Origin: Chloroflexota bacterium
GTDB lineage: Bacteria; Chloroflexota; Anaerolineae; UBA1429
Assembly: GCA_012841405.1 (NCBI GenBank)
Contig: DUUT01000040.1
Location: 1 to 57,189, forward strand
Length of the DNA: 57,189 bases
Direction of reading: 5' to 3'
Shown here: positions 1 through 8,843 of the stretch, piece after piece
How positions within the stretch are numbered: the first letter of the stretch is position 1
How the letters are laid out: each line of letters starts with the position of its first letter
Notes under the pieces: model-generated
What the model was told of the DNA's origin: nothing
Seen by the model: the letters and a program-made list of their open reading frames with translations, nothing else
The model's database searches: none
Made by a program: the position numbers and the translations under genes

Positions 1-2012
1 CGCCCCAGGCGCGGCAGGCGCACCCGCGCCAGCAGCCGCGCCGCGTCGCCGACCAGCCAGCCACAGAGCGCCCCGACCGGCAACCAGAAGGCGATGATGA
101 CGGACGAGTTGGTGAGGAACCAAGTATCCTTCCCCCCCAGCAGGCGGGGATTGGCCACCAGCAGGCACAACCCCACCCAGATCGCCGTCACCATCGCCTC
201 ACCGCGGCGCCGGATACCGCCCCACAGCGCCCCAGCGCCTGCCAGGTAGAGGAGCGGAGGCGTCCACCCGACGGTCAGGAGGGCGCTCGGAAAGGCATTG
301 GCGCCATCGCCGGCCTCCCAGCGCACATAGGTGGTGGCGAACTCGGGCGTTACCCGTGCGACGAACCCCACCACCCAGGGCAACGCCAGGAGCAGCGCCG
401 CCCCCGCGCACAACGCCCCGCGCCTCACGCCCGGCCCCCACCGCCAGCGAAGCCTCCCGTCCGCTGCAGTCGCGGGCTGACGGCTAGCGCCCCGCCCCGC
501 ACGCCACAGCACCAGCGCTCCCTGCGGGATCGCCCAGAGCGCATAGAACACCAGGACGCGATAGTGGGTGAGGATCAACCCGGCCAGAAGCAAGGCGGCG
601 CCCACCAGAGCCCCGTCGCGCAGCCCTGCACCCAGCGCCCGCGGACGCTCCAGCATCTGCGTCGTCAGCACGAACAGTGGGGGCAACAGCACCAGCCCGG
701 CGAGCTGCGTATAGCGCCCCCACGTCACATAGTAGGCGGGCATGTAGCAGAGGCTCCCCACGACCAGGGCGGCCACCACGCCGCCCCAACGATTCCGCCC
801 GATCCACCAGGCCAGGGTATAGGCGGCCAGAGGCGCCAGCACGTTCAGCGCCTGTCCGAACAACAGGACCGCGCGCTCGGCCGGCAATCCCGAGAGCCAG
901 GCCAGCGCCGCCGCGCCGGCGTGAAAGCCGAAATGGTAGTGAAAGCCGTCCGCCGGCATGTAGGGCCGGTAGGAGGCGGGCACCCGCCCGCCGTCCACGA
1001 TGAGGCGCGTGATCATCGTGTGGTGGACCGAATCCACCCAGGCAGGGAGCACGAGGTCACGCACCTGTAGCACCCGCGTCGCCCCCACCAGGAGCATGAT
1101 GAGGGCCAGGGCGACGAAGGGCCAGGGGCTCCGGCGGCGCGGCGCACGAGCACCGTCCACCACCTTGGGTCCAGGCTCGGGATGACGGAGGAGCAGGCGC
1201 ACGGTGGCCACGCCGAGCAGCACCATGACGACGGCCCACGCACCGAGGGGGCGGATACGCACGCCGAGCGTCGTTGCCCAGAGGAGGAGCAGCGGCCAGA
1301 AGGCAATGCTGAGGGCTGCGGCGATCGCCACCGCCACGACGGGCTCCCGACGGCGGCTACCCGGCAGCAGCGTCCGGAGGGCGGCGCCCGGCGCCAGCAG
1401 CACGATCAGTGTGGCGCCCATCGGCCAGGCGCGGCGTCCCAGGGCCGATATGAGGTCTCGCAAGGCCTCGCTGAGGGCATAGTCGTAATACGTGCGAAAG
1501 TAGAGGTCGCCACGGCGCGGGGCGCCGTCCTCCCACGCTTCGCCCGCGGCGTAGGCGTCATAGTCCGTCAGCCACACGCTCAGGTTGAGGTCGCGATCGC
1601 CGCGCAGCGTCAGGCGGTACACCGCGCCGCGCGAGTCCGTCTGCGGGGGGAAATCAAAGGTCAGCGTCTCGTTGTGGGCCACACCGGCGACGGGGCGACA
1701 GGCCGTCACGGGAGCGGCCGAGGCCGCGTCGAGGCGTTCCAGATCCAGACAGACGTGGGCTCCGGGGGCCGCCGCGAGCGACTCGTAGACGACGGCCAGC
1801 AGCTCGATGCGCCGGAGGCGCGCGTGCCCGGCGATCACCGTCTGCCCCAGCGTATGCCCGGGCCCCAGGGGCGCGCCGGCCACATCCAGGCGCTCCTGCG
1901 TGGCGTCACACGCGAGGTGGGCGGGGTTGATGGCCACCGCCGCCACGCCTCCCACCAGGAGCGCGAGGACGAGGAGGGCTACGAAGGGTGGACGACGGCG
2001 CGCGGCGTTCAT
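1..2012 (-). CDS. Large polytopic membrane protein (glycosyltransferase-C-like), 3' end outside the window
   Basis: An uninterrupted minus-strand frame of at least 670 codons begins with ATG at 2012 and runs off the left edge, so the C-terminus is missing. The N-terminus is a signal anchor (Ala/Leu/Val-rich after an Arg cluster). It is followed by a soluble extracytoplasmic-looking stretch of about 130 residues and then many hydrophobic helices. A short His-rich loop between helices (FHYHFGFH, about residue 350) resembles the catalytic-loop region of integral-membrane sugar transferases. I infer a GT-C-like or DUF6541-like membrane protein and do not assign a substrate. Its ATG overlaps the mutS TGA (ATGA), so it is probably translated from the mutS transcript. 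Confidence 0.7.
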   Translation of the reverse strand, partial: MNAARRRPPFVALLVLALLVGGVAAVAINPAHLACDATQERLDVAGAPLGPGHTLGQTVIAGHARLRRIELLAVVYESLAAAPGAHVCLDLERLDAASAAPVTACRPVAGVAHNETLTFDFPPQTDSRGAVYRLTLRGDRDLNLSVWLTDYDAYAAGEAWEDGAPRRGDLYFRTYYDYALSEALRDLISALGRRAWPMGATLIVLLAPGAALRTLLPGSRRREPVVAVAIAAALSIAFWPLLLLWATTLGVRIRPLGAWAVVMVLLGVATVRLLLRHPEPGPKVVDGARAPRRRSPWPFVALALIMLLVGATRVLQVRDLVLPAWVDSVHHTMITRLIVDGGRVPASYRPYMPADGFHYHFGFHAGAAALAWLSGLPAERAVLLFGQALNVLAPLAAYTLAWWIGRNRWGGVVAALVVGSLCYMPAYYVTWGRYTQLAGLVLLPPLFVLTTQMLERPRALGAGLRDGALVGAALLLAGLILTHYRVLVFYALWAIPQGALVLWRAGRGASRQPATAADGRLRWRWGPGVRRGALCAGAALLLALPWVVGFVARVTPEFATTYVRWEAGDGANAFPSALLTVGWTPPLLYLAGAGALWGGIRRRGEAMVTAIWVGLCLLVANPRLLGGKDTWFLTNSSVIIAFWLPVGALCGWLVGDAARLLARVRLPRLG

Positions 2013-4660
2013 TCCGCCTTCTGCTGGAGCTCAAACAGCTTAGTGAGGGCCTCGAGGGGCGACATCGCGACCACGTCGAGGGCGCGCAGCTCCTCGACCA
2101 CGGGATGGGTGCCGCCAAAGAGGGGCAGCTGCTTCACGCGGATGACGCGTGTCCCCGTGCCCACCCGGGCGCCGTGCGCGGCGCCCTCCAAATCCTTGAG
2201 GATCTCTTCGGCACGATGGATGACCGTGGGAGGCAGACCCGCCATCTGTCCCACGTGGATGCCATAGCTGCGATCGGCGCCGCCGGGCACGATCTGGTGG
2301 GTGAACACCACGCGTCCCCCCTCTCCCGCGACGGCGACGTTATAGTTGCGCACCCGCGGCAAAAAGCGCTCCAGATCGGTGAGCTCGTGGTAGTGGGTGG
2401 CAAAGAGGGTCTTGCACCCCAGGCGGGGATGATTGTGGATGTATTCGACCACCGACCAGGCAATCGAGATGCCATCGTACGTGCTGGTACCGCGACCGAT
2501 CTCGTCGAGGATGAGGAGGCTGCGGGCGGTGGCATGGTTGAGGATGTTGGCCATCTCGACCATCTCTACCATAAAGGTGCTCTGGCCGGCGGCAATCTCG
2601 TCCTGGGCGCCCACGCGGGCAAAGATGCGATCCACAAGCCCCAGCCGCGCCGCGCTGGCGGGCACAAAGGAGCCGATCTGCGCCAGGAGCACGATGAGCG
2701 CCACCTGGCGGAGGTAGGTGGACTTGCCGCTCATGTTCGGCCCGGTGATGATGTGCACGGCGGCCTCAGCAGAGAGGTGGGTATCGTTGGGCACAAAGGT
2801 CTGCTGGGGCAGGCTCTGCTCCACCACCGGATGGCGCCCCCCAACGATGTCGATGGTGCCATCGTCCATGAGCTCGGGGCGCACATAGTCGTTCACGGCG
2901 GCCACCTCCGCCAGGGAGAGCACCGCGTCCAGATGCGCCACCGACCGCGCCGTCTCCAGCAGGTCACCCGCCATGGTCGCCAGCTGCGTGAGGATGCCGC
3001 GAAAGAGGTGCGCCTCGAGCTCGCGCGTGCGCTCCTCCGCGTGCAGGATCAGCGCCTCGCGCTCCTTCAGCTCGGGCATGATGTAGCGCTCGGCGTTCAC
3101 CAAGGTCTGCTTGCGCACGTAATCCGCAGGCACGGCGTCGGCGTTGGCCTTGGTCACCTCGATGTAGTAGCCAAAGACCTTGTTATAGCCCACCTTGAGG
3201 TTCTTGATGCCGGTGCGTTCGCGCTCGACGCGCTCCAAGGAGGCCACCCATTGCTTGGCATCGCGCACCGAGTGCTCAATACCGTCCAGCTCGGCGGAGA
3301 ATCCGGGGCGGATGCACCGCCCGCCGCCCAGCGTGGCAGGGGGATCATCAACGATGGCGCGGGCGATGAGGTCCCTCGCCTCGGGGCACGGATTCAGGCC
3401 GGTGCCGTCGAGAGGATAGGTGCTGCCCGCCCCGGCAACAGTGCTGGCCGCGACCATCTCGGCGAGGCGCGCCGTGATCTCGGCCACCCGCTCCAACGCG
3501 TTGCGCAGGCCCACGAGATCGCGGGGCTGGGCGATGCCCTGGACGACGCGATTCGTGAGGCGTTCCAGGTCACCGATGCCGTGGAGGAGGCTGCGTAGCG
3601 CCGTGCGCCCGGCCAGATCGCCAAAGCACGCGTCCACCGCGGTGAGGCGTGCCTCGAGAGCCTCACGGTCCAGGAGGGGCTGGCTCACCCAGCGGCGGAG
3701 CAGCCGCCCGCCCATGGGAGTGAGGGTACGATCGAGCACACCGAGGAGCGACCCCTTGACGGTGCGGTCACGGATCGTCTCCGTGAGCTCCAGGCTCCGC
3801 CGCGTGGCAGCATCGAGGGCCATAAAGCCATCCACGGCATAGGTGGCCAGGCCGGTGAGCTGGGCCAGAGCCGAGGCCTGGTGTTGGCGCAGGTACTGGA
3901 TCAACACCCCCGCCGCCCGCTGGGCGAGGGGCAGGCCCTCGCACCCGTAGCCGGCGAGGGTCGTGACCTCAAAGTGGTCGAGGAGCGCCTGGCGGCAGTT
4001 ACCCAGCTCCCAACGCCACTCGTCGTACAGCGTCAACGGCGCCTCGAGCCCCTCGAGGTAGGGGTAGCGGCGCAGCGCCTCGGCGGTCTGGTCGTCGCCG
4101 TGGGCGTGGAAGGGATCGCCGCCGTCAGAGAGCAGCACCTCCGCCGGCGCCAGGCGATCCAACTCGCGGAGGACATCCGCCGCGACGGCGGCGCCGGTGA
4201 GCTGGGTGGTGGCGAACTCGCCGGTGGTGATATCGGCATAGGCGATACCCGCCGCCCCATCATCGACTACCACGGCGGCGAGATAGTTGTTGCGCTTGTC
4301 GGTCAGGAGCGTCGGCTCGACGACGGTGCCCGGGGTGACGACGCGCACCACCTCCCGGGGCATGAGCCCGTTCACCGGCTCACCCACCTGCTCGCAGATG
4401 GCGACCTTGTACCCTTTGGCGATGAGCCGCGCCACATAGCCCTCGGCGGCGTGGTAGGGCACGCCAGCCATGGGGACGCGCTGCCCCTTGGCGACGTTGC
4501 GCGACGTGAGCACGACGTCCAACTCGCGCGCCGCGATCTGGGCGTCCGCATCAAAGGTCTCGTAGAAATCGCCCAGCCGGAAAAAGACGATGGCGTCGGG
4601 GTGTTGGCGCTTGATCTGCAGATACTGCTGACGGATGGGGGTAACGGCTGCCTTGGGCAT
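2009..4660 (-). CDS. mutS: DNA mismatch repair protein MutS
   Basis: 883 residues, the usual MutS length. The mismatch-recognition motif FFRLGDFYETF lies near residue 25; its Phe-x-Glu contacts the mispaired base in the family. The connector, lever and clamp domains follow. The C-terminal ATPase has Walker A GPNMSGKST near residue 640 and Walker B LLILDEIGRGTST near 714. MutS binds mismatches and recruits MutL. The ATG at 4660 is chosen because MutS homologues start just before the recognition domain and an AGGT lies upstream; an in-frame ATG at 4744 would add 28 unconserved residues and overlap the promoter. A strong promoter sits at 4695-4723. The stop overlaps the start of the downstream membrane protein gene. 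Confidence 0.97.
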   Translation of the reverse strand: MPKAAVTPIRQQYLQIKRQHPDAIVFFRLGDFYETFDADAQIAARELDVVLTSRNVAKGQRVPMAGVPYHAAEGYVARLIAKGYKVAICEQVGEPVNGLMPREVVRVVTPGTVVEPTLLTDKRNNYLAAVVVDDGAAGIAYADITTGEFATTQLTGAAVAADVLRELDRLAPAEVLLSDGGDPFHAHGDDQTAEALRRYPYLEGLEAPLTLYDEWRWELGNCRQALLDHFEVTTLAGYGCEGLPLAQRAAGVLIQYLRQHQASALAQLTGLATYAVDGFMALDAATRRSLELTETIRDRTVKGSLLGVLDRTLTPMGGRLLRRWVSQPLLDREALEARLTAVDACFGDLAGRTALRSLLHGIGDLERLTNRVVQGIAQPRDLVGLRNALERVAEITARLAEMVAASTVAGAGSTYPLDGTGLNPCPEARDLIARAIVDDPPATLGGGRCIRPGFSAELDGIEHSVRDAKQWVASLERVERERTGIKNLKVGYNKVFGYYIEVTKANADAVPADYVRKQTLVNAERYIMPELKEREALILHAEERTRELEAHLFRGILTQLATMAGDLLETARSVAHLDAVLSLAEVAAVNDYVRPELMDDGTIDIVGGRHPVVEQSLPQQTFVPNDTHLSAEAAVHIITGPNMSGKSTYLRQVALIVLLAQIGSFVPASAARLGLVDRIFARVGAQDEIAAGQSTFMVEMVEMANILNHATARSLLILDEIGRGTSTYDGISIAWSVVEYIHNHPRLGCKTLFATHYHELTDLERFLPRVRNYNVAVAGEGGRVVFTHQIVPGGADRSYGIHVGQMAGLPPTVIHRAEEILKDLEGAAHGARVGTGTRVIRVKQLPLFGGTHPVVEELRALDVVAMSPLEALTKLFELQQKAE

Positions 4661-4694
4661 GTCGGAACCTGCACTCTTAATGGACGTAACCGCA

Positions 4695-4723
4695 AGTATA
4701 GGGTCGGGGGGGATGGGTGTCAA
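4695..4723 (-). promoter_or_regulatory. mutS promoter
   Basis: Read on the minus strand: TTGACA (4723-4718), 17-nt spacer, TATACT (4700-4695). This is close to the sigma-70 consensus and places the transcript start about 30 nt upstream of the chosen mutS ATG, which supports that start. Confidence 0.75.
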
Positions 4724-4734
4724 TGTGGCCACAT
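4723..4734. promoter_or_regulatory. Perfect 12-bp palindrome between divergent promoters
   Basis: ATGTGGCCACAT lies between the mutS -35 and the candidate forward -35 at 4735. Its position would let one bound protein affect both divergent transcripts. The protein is unknown. Confidence 0.35.
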
Positions 4735-4763
4735 TTGCGCCCAAGGGTGGGTGCGGCTACCAT
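4735..4763 (+). promoter_or_regulatory. Candidate promoter for the C26 amidohydrolase-murI operon
   Basis: TTGCGC (4735-4740), 17-nt spacer, TACCAT (4758-4763). Each hexamer is weaker than that of mutS. It sits about 40 nt upstream of the first gene, at 4804. Confidence 0.45.
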
Positions 4764-4803
4764 GGGCAGCACACCAGAGGGCTTCCGAGGAGGTATGCGC
4801 GCC

Positions 4804-5553
4804 ATGCGACCAGTCATTGGGCTGCCCACCTACCATCGCTGGACCCGCGGCAGGCCGGATACGCGCGTCCTCGAGATGCGCACCGCCTACTGCCAGGCCG
4901 TGTCCATGGCGGGGGGAACGCCGCTGCTCATGCCCCTCCTCGAGGATGCGGCGGCCATCGAGCGGCTCTACGGCCTCCTGGATGGGCTGCTGCTGTGCGG
5001 CGGCGGCGATGTGGACGCCACGTTCTACGGCCAGCGCGATCGTGGCCGCCTTACCCTGGTGAATCCCGCGCGCGACCGGTTCGAGGCGGCCCTGACGCGT
5101 CGCGCGCTGGCCGAGGGGATGCCGCTGCTGGGCATCTGCCGCGGTATCCAGGTGCTAAACGTCGCTGCCGGTGGGACCCTCATACAGGACATTCCCACCG
5201 AGTGCCCCGGCGCCCTGGCGCACGGCACCTCGCTCGCTCTGCCACCCGATCACATCGCCCACAGCGTCACCGTCGCGCCCGCGTCGCGCCTGGCCCTCGC
5301 GCTGGGGCTGAACGACACCGCGCCCGCGGCGGCGTACACGGTGCCCGTGAACAGCCGCCATCACCAGTCCGTCGCCGAGGTGGCCGACGGCTATGTGGTG
5401 ACGGCTGTGGCGCCGGACGGCGTCATCGAGGCGATCGAGCGCGACGGGGGCGGCTGGGTGGTGGGGGTACAATGGCATCCGGAGAACATGGCGCCAGCCA
5501 ACGGCGCCATGGCATCGCTCTTTTCCACCTTTATCGCTGCCTGTCGCAGCTGA
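4804..5553 (+). CDS. Gamma-glutamyl-gamma-aminobutyrate hydrolase family protein (peptidase C26)
   Basis: 249 residues with a class I glutamine-amidotransferase-like fold. The nucleophile elbow GICRGIQ has Cys at about residue 112. The partner His and Glu are in VQWHPE (about 225 and 227). This layout matches PuuD-type hydrolases, which release glutamate from gamma-glutamyl compounds in the cytoplasm. The ATG at 4804 has GAGGAGG about 10 nt upstream; the ATG at 4795 lies too close to that site. The stop is 8 nt before murI, so the two genes form an operon. Both touch glutamate, but a shared pathway is only inference. Confidence 0.88.
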   Translation: MRPVIGLPTYHRWTRGRPDTRVLEMRTAYCQAVSMAGGTPLLMPLLEDAAAIERLYGLLDGLLLCGGGDVDATFYGQRDRGRLTLVNPARDRFEAALTRRALAEGMPLLGICRGIQVLNVAAGGTLIQDIPTECPGALAHGTSLALPPDHIAHSVTVAPASRLALALGLNDTAPAAAYTVPVNSRHHQSVAEVADGYVVTAVAPDGVIEAIERDGGGWVVGVQWHPENMAPANGAMASLFSTFIAACRS

Positions 5554-5561
5554 GGCCCTCC

Positions 5562-6398
5562 ATGAACGCTACACCTTTGCTCCCCAATCCATCGGGCCCC
5601 ATCGGTGTGTTCGACTCGGGCGTCGGCGGGCTATCGATCCTGCGGGCGCTGCTCGAGCGGCTGCCCTACGAATCCTACCTCTACGTCGCCGATAGCGCCC
5701 ACTGCCCCTACGGCTCGCGCGGCCACGCCGAGATCCTCCGACTGAGCGAGGGGATCGCCCGCTACCTCGTGAACAGCGGCGCCAAGGCCATCGTGGTGGC
5801 CTGCAACACGGCATCCGCCGCCGCCCTGGCCCACCTGCGGGCGACCTTTCCCCAGATTCCGTTCATCGGCATGGTGCCCGCCGTCAAGCCCGCCGCCCGG
5901 ATGACGCGCAGTGGCGTGGTGGGGGTGCTGGCCACACCGGCAACCTTTGGCGGGCAGCTCTATGAGGAGGTGGTGGAGCAGCACGCCAGCGGCGCGCGGG
6001 TGCTATCGATGGCCTGCCCCGGCCTCGTGGAGCGGGTGGAGGAAGGGGACCTCGACGGCCCCACGACGCGCGCCCTCCTACGCCAATACCTCACGCCGCT
6101 CCTGGAGGCGGGCGCCGATACCCTCGTGCTGGGGTGCACCCACTACCCCTTCCTCGCGCCGACAATTCGCACCCTGGTGCCCGCCGAGGTGGCCCTCGTC
6201 GAGCCGAGCGAGGCAGTGGCGCGCCAGACGGCGCGCGTGCTCACAGAGCGCGGGTTGGTGCGACCCGGGGGCACCGCGACCCAACGGCTGTATGCCACCA
6301 CGGGAGACGCCGCTCACCTGGCCGCGGCCTTGCAGCACCTGTTGGGCCGCGAGAGTGACATCCGCGCGCTGCAATGGCACGAGGGGATGCTGGGGTAG
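5562..6398 (+). CDS. murI: Glutamate racemase
   Basis: 278 residues. It converts L-glutamate to D-glutamate for peptidoglycan. The N-terminal FDSGVGGLS motif and the two catalytic cysteines are present: VACNTAS (Cys about 81) and LGCTHYPFL (Cys about 192). The ATG at 5562 follows the upstream stop by 8 nt; a GAGG overlapping that stop is the only plausible ribosome site, consistent with translational coupling. The frame is open for more than 900 bases upstream, but that part overlaps the C26 gene out of frame and has no family similarity. A working murI implies a peptidoglycan wall. Confidence 0.95.
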   Translation: MNATPLLPNPSGPIGVFDSGVGGLSILRALLERLPYESYLYVADSAHCPYGSRGHAEILRLSEGIARYLVNSGAKAIVVACNTASAAALAHLRATFPQIPFIGMVPAVKPAARMTRSGVVGVLATPATFGGQLYEEVVEQHASGARVLSMACPGLVERVEEGDLDGPTTRALLRQYLTPLLEAGADTLVLGCTHYPFLAPTIRTLVPAEVALVEPSEAVARQTARVLTERGLVRPGGTATQRLYATTGDAAHLAAALQHLLGRESDIRALQWHEGMLG

Positions 6399-6460
6399 GC
6401 GGGAGCCCCCCGCCACCACCCCACGTCCCCTCGTAGCGCGGGTCGTGCCGTCGCCCCAGG

Positions 6461-7735
6461 TTACGGCTTGAAACCGCGACGCCCGGCAAACTCGGCGCGG
6501 GAACCGAGCTCCTCCTCGATCTCGAGGAAGCGGTTGCCCACAGGGCCGGTAGCGCCCTCGCGCAGGTGGCCGCACCCCAGACCCACGGTATAGTCGGCGA
6601 TCACCACCCCCTCGCCGCGGCTATTGCACGGCATGACGCCGTACCCGTGGCGATGGGCGTACCGGACCATGTCGAACGCTTCGGTGATGGAGCCGATCTG
6701 GTTGACCTTGAGCAGCACGGTGTTGGCCGCGCCCAGGGCGATGCCGTGCCGCACGCGCTCGAGGTTCGTCGTAAAGAGGTCGTCGCCCACCACCGCGATG
6801 CCCAACGTCCGCGCCAGGATGGCGTGCCCCTCGAAATCATCCTCGTCCAGCGGATCCTCAATGATGACAAAGGGGTACTGGCGCACCGCCTCCTGGAACA
6901 GGGCGATCATCTCGTCGCGCGTCTTGTCCTCGGCGGAGAAAAGGCCGATGTAGCGCTCCTTCTCCTCGTCATAGTAGGTGCCAGCTGCCACGTCGACCTG
7001 GATCCCGATGCGCCCCTCATAGCCGGCCGTGTCGATGGCCTCCGTCATCAGGCTCCACAACTCGCGGTCGTGCTGCACCACCCCCGGCGAGATGATCGGC
7101 GGGGTAGGACGCGAGACGGCATCGACGCCCAGGCGCTCGAACAGCAGCCGCCGGTAGACCTTTTCCACCTCCCAGGCCGCGTACGACGCGGCGCCAAAGC
7201 TGTCGAAACCATAGCACATGAGGGCATAGGTGGGCTTGCTGCCCGAATGCGCCCCGCCCCCATAGCGACGGGCGCCCGTCGAGACCAACACGCCCGGCAC
7301 CGGCATCAGGCACGCGTTCATCCCCCCGATGTACCGGTACAATGGCAGCCCGACGCTCTTGGCGGCTGCCTGCAGGACTGCGGCCGACACCGCAGCGATG
7401 GCGTTCCCGCCCAACCGCGTCTTGTCGGGGGTGCCGTCCAAGGCGATCATGGCGCCATCGACGCCCGCCTGATCGGTGGCGTCCATGCCGATGATGGCCG
7501 GCGCGATCACCTGCTCGATGTTGTGCACCGCACGGCCCACGCCACGCCCGCCAAAACGTGTGTCGTCCTCGTCGTAGGCGAACTGGACCTCGTACTTGCC
7601 GACGGAGGTGCCAGCGGTGACCTCGGCGCTGGCGGAGGCGCCGCTCTCCGTCGTGACGGTAGCGCGCACCCCGGGGTGACCGCGATCGGAATAGATCTGC
7701 CGGGCAGTGATGCTAGCGATACGTGTAGAAGCCAT
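6461..7735 (-). CDS. Divergent enolase-family protein
   Basis: 424 residues that align along the whole length of enolase. Recognisable blocks are the N-terminal RQIYSDRGHPGV, VIIEDPLDEDDFEGH, VVGDDLFTTN and LLKVNQIGS, which carry metal ligands and the Lys345 equivalent (yeast numbering), plus a C-terminal EIEEELG. Several catalytic positions differ: the QEF glutamate segment reads PTYALMC, the DEGGFAP loop (Glu211) is gone, the SHRSGET segment reads CNSRGEG, and the Lys396 position appears to be Arg (HLREG). Plain phosphopyruvate hydratase activity is therefore doubtful. The ATG at 7735 has AAGGAGA 9-10 nt upstream. The gene converges on murI. It may be annotated as enolase elsewhere; I call the family, not the reaction. 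Confidence 0.8.
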   Translation of the reverse strand: MASTRIASITARQIYSDRGHPGVRATVTTESGASASAEVTAGTSVGKYEVQFAYDEDDTRFGGRGVGRAVHNIEQVIAPAIIGMDATDQAGVDGAMIALDGTPDKTRLGGNAIAAVSAAVLQAAAKSVGLPLYRYIGGMNACLMPVPGVLVSTGARRYGGGAHSGSKPTYALMCYGFDSFGAASYAAWEVEKVYRRLLFERLGVDAVSRPTPPIISPGVVQHDRELWSLMTEAIDTAGYEGRIGIQVDVAAGTYYDEEKERYIGLFSAEDKTRDEMIALFQEAVRQYPFVIIEDPLDEDDFEGHAILARTLGIAVVGDDLFTTNLERVRHGIALGAANTVLLKVNQIGSITEAFDMVRYAHRHGYGVMPCNSRGEGVVIADYTVGLGCGHLREGATGPVGNRFLEIEEELGSRAEFAGRRGFKP

Positions 7736-7889
7736 GAACAAGTCTCCTTGAGGGGTCCTGGAACGCCGGTAATGCATGGTACGGGCCATCCGCAAACCGT
7801 GCCGGCCACGGCTTGAGAGGATAGTCGCGGGAAGCGAGGGCGTCAAGCAGCGGCCTCGCGTGGCGACGGGGCGGGCCTCCGGACGACGA

Positions 7890-7918
7890 TTGACGTGCCG
7901 TGAGGCGTGCAATATAGT
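7890..7918 (+). promoter_or_regulatory. Forward promoter upstream of a degraded coding stretch
   Basis: TTGACG (7890-7895), 17-nt spacer, TATAGT (7913-7918). It points away from the enolase-like gene and towards the broken reading frames at 7931-8205, where no intact gene exists. Confidence 0.55.
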
Positions 7919-7930
7919 GGGAACAGGTCG

Positions 7931-8205
7931 GTGCAGCTCCTCGTTATCGGCGCCCTGCGAGAGCGCGTGTTGCGCGAGGCCGGGACGTGGGGGATCCCAA
8001 GCTCCGGATCGAAGACAGGCATCGCGCCATCGAGAGCATCGAGCGCCGCGTGGCAGTTGATTGGGCTGCCGTAGCGTAATAAGGCACTATAGCTGACCGC
8101 ACAAGACTCCGCGTGGTCGCTAACGCGGCACGGTGTCTCAAACGGGGGCTCGATGAGGCCACACGCGACCGTAAGGCGCTTCGGGTGCGCGGGTCATGTC
8201 TATAG
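7931..8205 (+). pseudogene. Probable gene remnant or frameshifted short gene
   Basis: The 516-base gap between the enolase-like gene and the gene at 8252 holds coding-like pieces but no intact gene. A GTG at 7931 opens a frame starting VQLLVIGALRERVLREAG with G/C-rich third positions. A coding-like peptide then continues in another frame (KLRIEDRHRAIESIERRVAV) to two stops at 8077-8082. The same frame reopens (RLRVVANAARCLKRGLDEAT) until a TAG at 8203. I read this as a gene broken by one frameshift and tandem stops, still behind an intact promoter. The family is not recognised. A structured RNA is the alternative, but I found no known RNA motif. Confidence 0.35.
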
Positions 8206-8251
8206 CAGCCTGCCGCTGGCGCCCATCTTGCCCTTCTGAAAGAGGAGCCTC

Positions 8252-8743
8252 TTGGACATCCTAACCTTTCGCATCGTCGAGCTGCCGCCCATGCGCGTGG
8301 CCTTTCGTCGCGCCCTGGGGGCCAACTCCGAGGCGGTGGCCTGGCAGGAGGTGCTCGCCTGGTGCCACCGCAACGGCCTGCTGCGCCCCGAGGCCCCGCC
8401 GCGCCTCTTTGGCTACGACAGCCGCAGCCCGGAGCGCGTGGCCACGCCCTACGGCTATGAGGCCTGGGTGTTGCTCGCTGAAGGATTCGTCGGCGACGGC
8501 CGGATCGCCGTCCGTCAGGCGCCGGGGGGACTCTACGCCGGGCTGCGTACCCTCTCCTTGCGCCTCGGGTGGGAGTGGGGGCGCGCTCACTTGGACGCGT
8601 GGATGGACGCCAACGGCTACAGCGCCGACCCGGCGCGGTCGTGGCTGGAGGAGCACATCCTGAATCCTGCCAGTTTCGCACGCTATCCCCGGCTCTCGTA
8701 CGCCGGGTTCGACATCCTCCTGCCGATTCGCCCGGCCCCCTAG
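8252..8743 (+). CDS. GyrI-like / AraC effector-binding-domain protein
   Basis: 163 residues forming one GyrI-like small-molecule-binding domain. It has the typical opening (IVELPPMRVAFRRALG), a central AWQEVLAWCHRNGLL helix, a FGYDSRSPERV segment and the YGYEAWVLL strand. There is no DNA-binding domain, so it resembles stand-alone SbmC/GyrI-type proteins that bind small ligands or toxins. The start is TTG at 8252, preceded by AAAGAGGAG at good spacing. A second protein of this fold lies at 9682, with a small ATPase between them. Confidence 0.75.
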   Translation: MDILTFRIVELPPMRVAFRRALGANSEAVAWQEVLAWCHRNGLLRPEAPPRLFGYDSRSPERVATPYGYEAWVLLAEGFVGDGRIAVRQAPGGLYAGLRTLSLRLGWEWGRAHLDAWMDANGYSADPARSWLEEHILNPASFARYPRLSYAGFDILLPIRPAP

Positions 8744-8843
8744 AGCGCATCAGAGCTCTGGAAGGTCGCGATGCAGAGCGGCCGGACGACGAGCGCCCCG
8801 GCGGCCAGCACCATCCATGTCACCCGCGCATCGAGGAGTGCCT

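Noticed and set aside
1182-5062. Long forward open frames opposite mutS and the membrane protein (hundreds of codons)
   Set aside because: They are antisense frames created by high GC; they are His/Arg/Gly-rich, match no family, and lie opposite a complete mutS with all motifs.
4635-6398. Apparent 587-residue protein ending in glutamate racemase
   Set aside because: The upstream half overlaps the C26 gene in another frame and is low complexity; murI has its own ATG at 5562.
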